A DNA stretch of 10,073 bases from Synergistaceae bacterium (GTDB lineage Bacteria > Synergistota > Synergistia > Synergistales > Aminobacteriaceae), in NCBI GenBank assembly GCA_017475805.1, contig JAFVEW010000346.1:1-10073 (forward strand), written 5' to 3'. The notes below the pieces were generated by a model. It saw nothing but the letters and a program-made list of their open reading frames with translations. It ran no database searches and was not told the DNA's origin. Below, piece by piece: positions 6,735 through 10,073 of this stretch. A program made the translations under genes and the position numbers. Within the stretch, counting starts at the first letter, position 1, and every line of letters begins with the position of its first letter.

Positions 6735-6977
6735 TTAATTTTTTTCGTCAAGCTTAGTTAAAATATTTTTTAGCTTGCCATTAACAGTGTCAAGAGCATA
6801 GGCAAGCCTAACGCATGTTAGCATTAAAATATCCTCTTGGCTCGCTCCTTTGACGATTTCGCCGCAAGCGTCGTCGATCAAGCTCTTAATTCTGTCAAGC
6901 TCGCCATTTTCGATAGGAGTATTGAGAGTGTAGGAGTTTTTGCCTATCGTTAAATAAACATCGCGTGAAGTTCTCAT
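6735..6977 (-). CDS. zapA: cell division protein ZapA-like
   Basis: An 80-residue protein of the ZapA family, which binds and bundles FtsZ filaments at the division ring. The N-terminal part, DVYLTIGKNSYTLNTPIENGELDRI, matches the beta-strand module typical of ZapA. It is followed by a long helix (QEDILMLTCVRLAYALDTV and the rest) that forms the dimer coiled coil. Length is at the short end, as in Gram-positive-type ZapA. ATG 6977 has GAGG on the minus strand about 10 bases upstream. It lies four bases after the stop of a coiled-coil gene, so the two are almost surely co-translated. No pheT neighbour, often seen with zapA, is present. Confidence 0.82.
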   Translation of the reverse strand: MRTSRDVYLTIGKNSYTLNTPIENGELDRIKSLIDDACGEIVKGASQEDILMLTCVRLAYALDTVNGKLKNILTKLDEKN

Positions 6978-6981
6978 GTTT

Positions 6982-7212
6982 TTAATTCCTCATCAATAAA
7001 ATTCGCTCTAACTTTGCGATACGATCTGCGGCTGCGTTGTGCGAAATAATACTTTCCTGAAAACCGCGGACAAAAGCCTTATTATTTTCTAAATTTCCGT
7101 CTAAGCGCATTGAAAGTTCATGCTTCAGAGTGTCACGTTCGGCCAGTAACTGTTCAACCCGTTTCGAGATAGTGTCGGCGAAGTATTCAGCGTCATTCAA
7201 ACTTAAATCCAT
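6982..7212 (-). CDS. small coiled-coil protein of unknown function upstream of zapA
   Basis: I do not recognise the family. The 76-residue product is nearly all charged helix. One part is about residues 7-37 (AEYFADTISKRVEQLLAERD onward) and a second is about 44-74, with heptad-like spacing of Leu, Ile and Val. There is no membrane span, signal peptide or Cys. I start it at ATG 7212. A GTG at 7224 is in frame but lies directly on the GAGGAG Shine-Dalgarno (7229-7224), so it cannot be used well. It ends four bases before zapA. A short coiled-coil protein encoded with ZapA could be a ZapA or FtsZ-ring partner, by analogy with ZapB, but there is no sequence proof. Confidence 0.7.
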   Translation of the reverse strand: MDLSLNDAEYFADTISKRVEQLLAERDTLKHELSMRLDGNLENNKAFVRGFQESIISHNAAADRIAKLERILLMRN

Positions 7213-7242
7213 CCTAAAAATCACTCCTCATTAAGTCGCAAT

Positions 7243-7271
7243 ATTTTAGCAGAGAGTTAAAAAAGTCTTAA
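7243..7271 (-). promoter_or_regulatory. promoter for the coiled-coil/zapA unit
   Basis: On the minus strand TTAAGA (7271-7266) and TAAAAT (7248-7243) are 17 bases apart. The -10 is preceded by TGC, giving an extended -10 (TGnTAAAAT). Expected start is near 7236, shortly before the GAGGAG at 7229. It lies between the J-protein stop and the coiled-coil gene. Confidence 0.5.
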
Positions 7272-7276
7272 TTGCT

Positions 7277-8194
7277 CTAAGTTAATTTCTTTGCCCAAGC
7301 TCTGACGGCGGCGGCTGAATGTCTTTCGAGTTCCCAAAGCCTTTTTACATGATCATTAGCCGATGAGGGAAAATGCGTTTTCATAGCTCCAAGCAGCGGA
7401 ACTAAAACTCTTGGATCGTTACTCTCAAGCAGTTTTCTAATTACGCTCGTGTTCATAGCTTTGCCTGTAGGCCATCGTCTTAAAACCACAGCTACATCGT
7501 CCGGCCTAACGTGAAGCAAAAAATTTTCCATGACGTCCGCGTCCGTGCCTATAAGCGCGATGATTAATCCAGTAGGGAATTTTTGGGCATAATTAGACGC
7601 GTCGATGGCTATCAATTTTCTTGTCGTATCATCGAATGGAAGCGAGCCGATAATCCCAGCTAATTCATCGTCAATTTCGGAGCGTTTAAGAAAGTCGACT
7701 AGAGCTATGCGAAATTCAACACGGTTTGCGATCGCGCCTGCATTTTTTAAGGCGATGCCAGCAACCTTTGGATTTTCAGATTTCAGACGTAGGGTTACAG
7801 CTTCCATGTCTAAATCGCCTTCGCTGATTTTGCTTGAGTTAAAAGATTTTAATTCCTCTTCATATTTGTCTAGTATAGAGTCTATTACTTTGTCATCAGC
7901 ACGGCGTTTTTTTTCAGCACTGTAATAGTCATAAATATCGCGTTTTAACTTTGGCTTATCGAGCGGAATTTTTTTCATAAAAATTTCAAGCTCGATAAGA
8001 TCTTCGGGCTTAATATTTTTTAGAGCCGTATAAGCACTCGTAACCTGCTTAAATTTGTGATCGCTATTAGAGCCTGAAACGTCGGGATGAAGCTCATGCG
8101 CCAATTTTCTGAACGCCGAGTGAATATCATCAATCGTCGCCCCCGCCTCTAGGCCAAGTATCTTTAAGTTTGATAAAATTTCTGTATTTTCCAT
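7277..8194 (-). CDS. J-domain protein with helical C-terminal region
   Basis: An N-terminal J-domain (about residues 10-62 counted from ATG 8200) has the HPD motif at 38-40 in KLAHELHPDVSG, so it should stimulate the ATPase of DnaK-type Hsp70. There is no G/F linker, no Zn-finger and no DnaJ C-terminal substrate domain, so it is not DnaJ itself. Residues 65-130 are charged and coiled-coil-like. Residues 132-305 are alternating helices resembling HEAT-like repeats (for example NPKVAGIALKNAGAIA and NDPRVLVPLLGAMKTHF), presumably for client binding. Two ATGs are close: 8200 and 8194. Neither has a Shine-Dalgarno. I prefer 8194 because a TATAAT places the transcript start on it. The gene is divergent from the FNT channel gene with only 26-32 bases between them, and the zapA unit lies downstream on the same strand. 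Confidence 0.78.
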   Translation of the reverse strand: MENTEILSNLKILGLEAGATIDDIHSAFRKLAHELHPDVSGSNSDHKFKQVTSAYTALKNIKPEDLIELEIFMKKIPLDKPKLKRDIYDYYSAEKKRRADDKVIDSILDKYEEELKSFNSSKISEGDLDMEAVTLRLKSENPKVAGIALKNAGAIANRVEFRIALVDFLKRSEIDDELAGIIGSLPFDDTTRKLIAIDASNYAQKFPTGLIIALIGTDADVMENFLLHVRPDDVAVVLRRWPTGKAMNTSVIRKLLESNDPRVLVPLLGAMKTHFPSSANDHVKRLWELERHSAAAVRAWAKKLT

Positions 8195-8200
8195 AAGCAT

Positions 8201-8206
8201 ATTATA
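8201..8206 (-). promoter_or_regulatory. -10 box abutting the J-protein start (possible leaderless transcript)
   Basis: A perfect TATAAT on the minus strand (8206-8201) lies directly against ATG 8200. A start seven bases after its last T would fall on the A of ATG 8194, giving a leaderless mRNA. No recognisable -35 is present at the normal distance, so only the -10 supports this. Confidence 0.4.
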
Positions 8207-8226
8207 AGGGCAAGGAGGAATTTTTT

Positions 8227-8934
8227 ATGGACGAAATTTTTATAAGAAAAGCAAATCTTTCACCTACGAAACAATTTATATCAGGAATTTTAGCTGGAGC
8301 TTATATAGCCTTTGGAGCGCAGGCCGCGAATATCGTAGGGTCTTATATGCCTAACCCCGGACTTGTAGCGGGTTTAATTTTCCCTACAGGATTAATTTTA
8401 GTTGTCTTAGCCGGAGCGGAGTTATTCACGGGTAATTGCTTAATGATAATGACGTTGCTCCGAAAAAAAATAACGCCCTCGAAGCTTTTACGGAGTTGGT
8501 TCGTAGTTTATGCAGGAAATTTAGCCGGAGGAGTTTTAATAGCTTGGCTTTTATCAGGGCAATTAAGTCCAGCCGTCCGTGAATATACGATAAAAGTAGC
8601 TATGAATAAATCGTCGCTATCATTCGTAGATGCTTTTATTCGCGGTCTGCTTTGTAACTGGCTTGTATGTCTTGCCGTTTTCATGTCATTCAAGGCCGAC
8701 AGCACAATCGGAACAGTCGCTGTTTTATTTTTTCCTGTATGGCTTTTTATAGCTTCAGGTTTTGAACACAGCGTTGCGAACATGTATTACATTCCTGCAG
8801 GAATTTTTGCAGAGGGCGCGACCCTTAGCGGCTTAATAAATAATTTGCTTCCCGTTACACTTGGGAATATCGTAGGCGGTGCAGGTTTTGTAGGAATTTT
8901 ATATTCGTTCTTAACTCCATCTCAACCAAGCTGA
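8227..8934 (+). CDS. formate/nitrite transporter family channel
   Basis: An inner-membrane pentameric channel of the FNT family (FocA, NirC and HSC type), passing small monovalent anions such as formate, nitrite or hydrosulfide. The 235-residue protein has about six hydrophobic spans (near 16-38, 46-67, 92-110, 137-155, 160-178 and 205-228). Family motifs present are GAELFTGN at 63-70, GNLAGG at 97-102, GFEHSVANMYYIP at 178-190 with the central pore His181, and GNIVGG at 213-218. It is shorter than E. coli FocA, mainly at the ends. AAGGAGG at 8212-8218 precedes ATG 8227. No pyruvate formate-lyase, nitrite or sulfite reductase gene is next to it, so the substrate is undecided. It is divergent from the J-protein gene. 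Confidence 0.92.
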   Translation: MDEIFIRKANLSPTKQFISGILAGAYIAFGAQAANIVGSYMPNPGLVAGLIFPTGLILVVLAGAELFTGNCLMIMTLLRKKITPSKLLRSWFVVYAGNLAGGVLIAWLLSGQLSPAVREYTIKVAMNKSSLSFVDAFIRGLLCNWLVCLAVFMSFKADSTIGTVAVLFFPVWLFIASGFEHSVANMYYIPAGIFAEGATLSGLINNLLPVTLGNIVGGAGFVGILYSFLTPSQPS

Positions 8935-8969
8935 CGAAGTGAGTAAGATTAATTTTTTATAATTAATAT

Positions 8970-8997
8970 TTGACTTTCAAAAAAATCCTGATAGAAT
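8970..8997 (+). promoter_or_regulatory. tRNA-Val promoter
   Basis: TTGACT (8970-8975) and TAGAAT (8992-8997) are 16 bases apart. The expected start is near 9004, about 13 bases before the mature tRNA. Both hexamers are five of six to consensus, fitting a strong stable-RNA promoter. Confidence 0.7.
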
Positions 8998-9016
8998 TAT
9001 GGCCGTTCGTCAATGT

Positions 9017-9091
9017 GGGCGGTTAGTTCAGAGGTAGAACGCTTCCTTGACACGGAAGAGGTCAGAAGTTCGATTCTTCTATCGCCCACCA
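9017..9091 (+). tRNA. tRNA-Val (anticodon GAC), CCA encoded
   Basis: A full cloverleaf can be drawn. The acceptor stem is GGGCGGT (9017-9023) with ATCGCCC (9081-9087), one G.T pair. The D-arm is GTTC/GAAC around AGAGGTA. The anticodon stem is CTTCC (9042-9046) with GGAAG (9054-9058) and loop TTGACAC, giving anticodon GAC at 9049-9051. The variable loop is five bases, and the T-arm is AGAAG/CTTCT around TTCGATT. Discriminator A9088 and a genome-encoded CCA (9089-9091) complete it. It reads GUC and GUU valine codons. It is a single gene with its own promoter, and an integrase remnant starts 125 bases later, marking it as an integration target. Confidence 0.96.
9068..9091 (+). other. predicted attachment-site core (attL) in the tRNA-Val 3' end
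   Basis: Elements with tyrosine integrases of the arm-domain (DUF4102) type commonly insert in the 3' part of tRNA genes and rebuild the tRNA end. The integrase remnant lies directly downstream in the expected orientation. The core is therefore most likely in the T-arm to CCA segment. The second copy is not in this window, so the exact limits are inferred. Confidence 0.4.
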
Positions 9092-9142
9092 TGTGTTGTT
9101 CTTGTCAGTATTTATCGCTGTTTATCCATGTTTTTGGTTGCA

Positions 9143-9168
9143 CTTTTCCCCAGAAGTATGGGGAAAGG
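9143..9168 (+). repeat. hairpin between tRNA-Val and the integrase
   Basis: CTTTTCCCCA (9143-9152) pairs with TGGGGAAAGG (9159-9168) across a 6-base loop, with one wobble pair. A T6 run starts about eight bases later, too far for a standard terminator, though it may still end or process the tRNA transcript. It could also be an element-end feature. The 125 bases from 9092 to 9216 hold nothing else I can name. Confidence 0.5.
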
Positions 9169-9216
9169 TTGGTGTCTTTTTTCCATACCCTGACGCATAA
9201 AGGGGGGACTGTTGCT

Positions 9217-9891
9217 GTGTTAAGCGAGGTTCAAATTAAAAATTCTAAACCTAAAGACAAAAAATATTTATTAAATGATAGCAAAGGGCTTTATATTCGA
9301 GTCGACCCGTCAGGGCGTAAGTATTGGCTAATGCGTTTCAAAGAGTGCGGGAAATCTCATGAAATCTCGCTCTGCGTTTATACCGAAGTGTCGCTGAAAG
9401 ACGCGAGAAAAACGCGCGATGAATTTCAAAATCGGCGCAAGAATGGAGAATTAATCAGTTCACGGCCTGATAAAAGTCCTATGAATTTTCAGGAGGCAGC
9501 TACTCAATGCTTCAAAATTCGCATGAAAGACAAAGCCGCAAGTTATATAGAAGTAACTCAACAAAAATTTAACAGGTATATTCTGCCCGCTATCGGAAAC
9601 TTGAAATTAAGCGACATAAAATCGCTCGTTATTCTCAAGTTATGCCGCAAAATAGAAATAAAAGAGTTTTTTGAAACTGCTCACAGTGGCGAAGCTTAAT
9701 CGGTCAAGTATTTCGTTTTTCTATAGCTTCCGGCTGGTGTGAGAACGACCCTACTATAGCTCTTAAGGGTGTGCTTTAACCTCGCGGCGAGCAAAGCACT
9801 ACGCCACACTTACAGATCCCGCTGAAATAGGCTTCCTTATGCGCTCAATCAAGGCTTATCCGTTCGACCTCATGAGGGTTGCAATGCTATA
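9217..9891 (+). pseudogene. tyrosine integrase (arm-domain/P4-type), frameshifted and truncated
   Basis: Starts at GTG 9217 with AAGGGGGG at 9200-9207. The upstream frame back to 9013 only reads through the tRNA and is not coding. The first 150 or so codons give an arm-type DNA-binding domain (SKGLYIRVDPSGRKYWLMRF, then YTEVSLKDARKTRDE) and the start of the core-binding domain. Frame 1 runs to about ETAH (9675-9683), then stops at 9697-9699. The homologous sequence resumes in another frame from about 9687 to 9773 (RSLIGQVFRFSIASGWCEND, then PTIALKG). It shifts again and continues from about 9773 to 9889 (LTSRRAKHYATLTDPAEIGF, then LMRSIKAYPFDLMRVAML). There it is cut by an IS630-type element. 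The catalytic Arg, His-x-x-Arg and Tyr region is missing, so it cannot be active. Confidence 0.88.
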
Positions 9892-10073
9892 GTTAAAGCA
9901 CTTGAAAAATGCTAATAATTACTTCATCGAGATTTTGTGAAAATTTTATCAAATTGCATATCTTTTTCTTTAGCCAATGCCAAAAATTTTCTATTGGATT
10001 CAATTCAGGACTATAAGGCGGTAAAAAAATTATTCTGACACTGTATTGTTTCGCCAGTTCATAAAGATGCTTC
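9890..10073 (-). mobile_element. IS630-family insertion sequence, left end (continues beyond window)
   Basis: The integrase similarity stops at CTATA (9887-9891). From about 9892 the sequence is the end of an IS630-type element read on the minus strand. These elements insert at TA and duplicate it, and a TA is present on either side of the most likely junction (9888-9889 or 9890-9891). The far end and the full terminal inverted repeat are outside the window. Confidence 0.75.
9893..10073 (-). CDS. IS630-family transposase, C-terminal part (5' end outside window)
   Basis: The minus strand is open from the right edge to TAA at 9895-9893, giving 59 visible residues. They contain IIFLPPYSPELNPIENFWHW, the signature of the DDE_3-type transposase domain. 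The Glu of NPIE is the third catalytic acid. A basic helix (LKKKI) follows, then a short end closing in IFQVL. The two Asp residues of the catalytic triad would lie upstream, outside the window. The stop codon falls one to three bases from the proposed element end, which is usual for this family. It is read opposite to the integrase it has disrupted. No start is visible, so it is easy to overlook. Confidence 0.9.
   Translation of the reverse strand, partial: KHLYELAKQYSVRIIFLPPYSPELNPIENFWHWLKKKICNLIKFSQNLDEVIISIFQVL

Noticed and set aside
7213..7224. GTG start for the coiled-coil gene at 7224
   Set aside because: The GTG overlaps the end of GAGGAG, leaving no spacing; ATG 7212 is better placed.
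9143..9190. Intrinsic terminator for the tRNA gene
   Set aside because: The hairpin is good but the T-run begins about eight bases after the stem, so it is listed only as a hairpin.
9013..9216. N-terminal extension of the integrase frame back to ATG 9013
   Set aside because: It reads through the whole tRNA-Val gene; the GTG at 9217 has a good ribosome binding site and gives the normal start of the arm domain.

Overview
The window comes from a low-GC, apparently anaerobic bacterium. Coding strands are A/T-rich, with frequent TTG/GTG starts and AGGAG-type ribosome binding sites. TAA, TAG and TGA are all used as stops. A periplasmic-type signal peptide suggests a Gram-negative-like envelope. 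Rubrerythrin, a thioredoxin-linked glutathione-peroxidase homologue, a formate/nitrite-type channel and a FeoB-associated-like small protein fit an anaerobic gut or rumen lifestyle. I cannot fix the taxon from sequence alone; a Synergistota-like or Clostridia-like origin is only a guess.

Layout. (1) 1-2501, plus strand: the end of a small exported thioredoxin-fold protein, peptide deformylase (def), methionyl-tRNA formyltransferase (fmt) and a Nudix ADP-ribose pyrophosphatase. def and fmt are the two halves of the N-formylmethionine cycle. (2) 2484-2580: an inverted pair of heptanucleotide repeat arrays that overlaps the end of the Nudix gene. (3) 2607-4790: a methyl-accepting chemotaxis protein interrupted by an in-frame TGA, with a clear terminator at 4861-4893. 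(4) 4995-6506: a peroxide-defence cluster of glutathione peroxidase, thioredoxin and rubrerythrin, ended by a terminator at 6538-6567. (5) 6583-8194, minus strand: a J-domain protein with a helical C-terminal region, a short coiled-coil protein, ZapA, and a 45-residue Cys-rich single-span membrane protein. (6) 8227-8934, plus strand: a formate/nitrite transporter family channel. (7) 9017-9091: tRNA-Val(GAC) with its own promoter. Directly behind it is a tyrosine integrase (9217-9891) that is broken by two frameshifts and then cut by an IS630-family element, whose transposase C-terminus runs off the right edge.

The left nine tenths looks like ordinary chromosome. The last 1 kb is the decayed edge of an integrative element inserted at the tRNA-Val 3' end, so any cargo would lie beyond the window. 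No complete novel system (defence locus, CRISPR, retron) is visible. The points that most deserve a second look are the TGA-split chemoreceptor, the triple-frame integrase with its IS630 insertion, the J-protein/coiled-coil/ZapA/Cys-rich gene group with a possibly leaderless first gene, and the heptamer hairpin.
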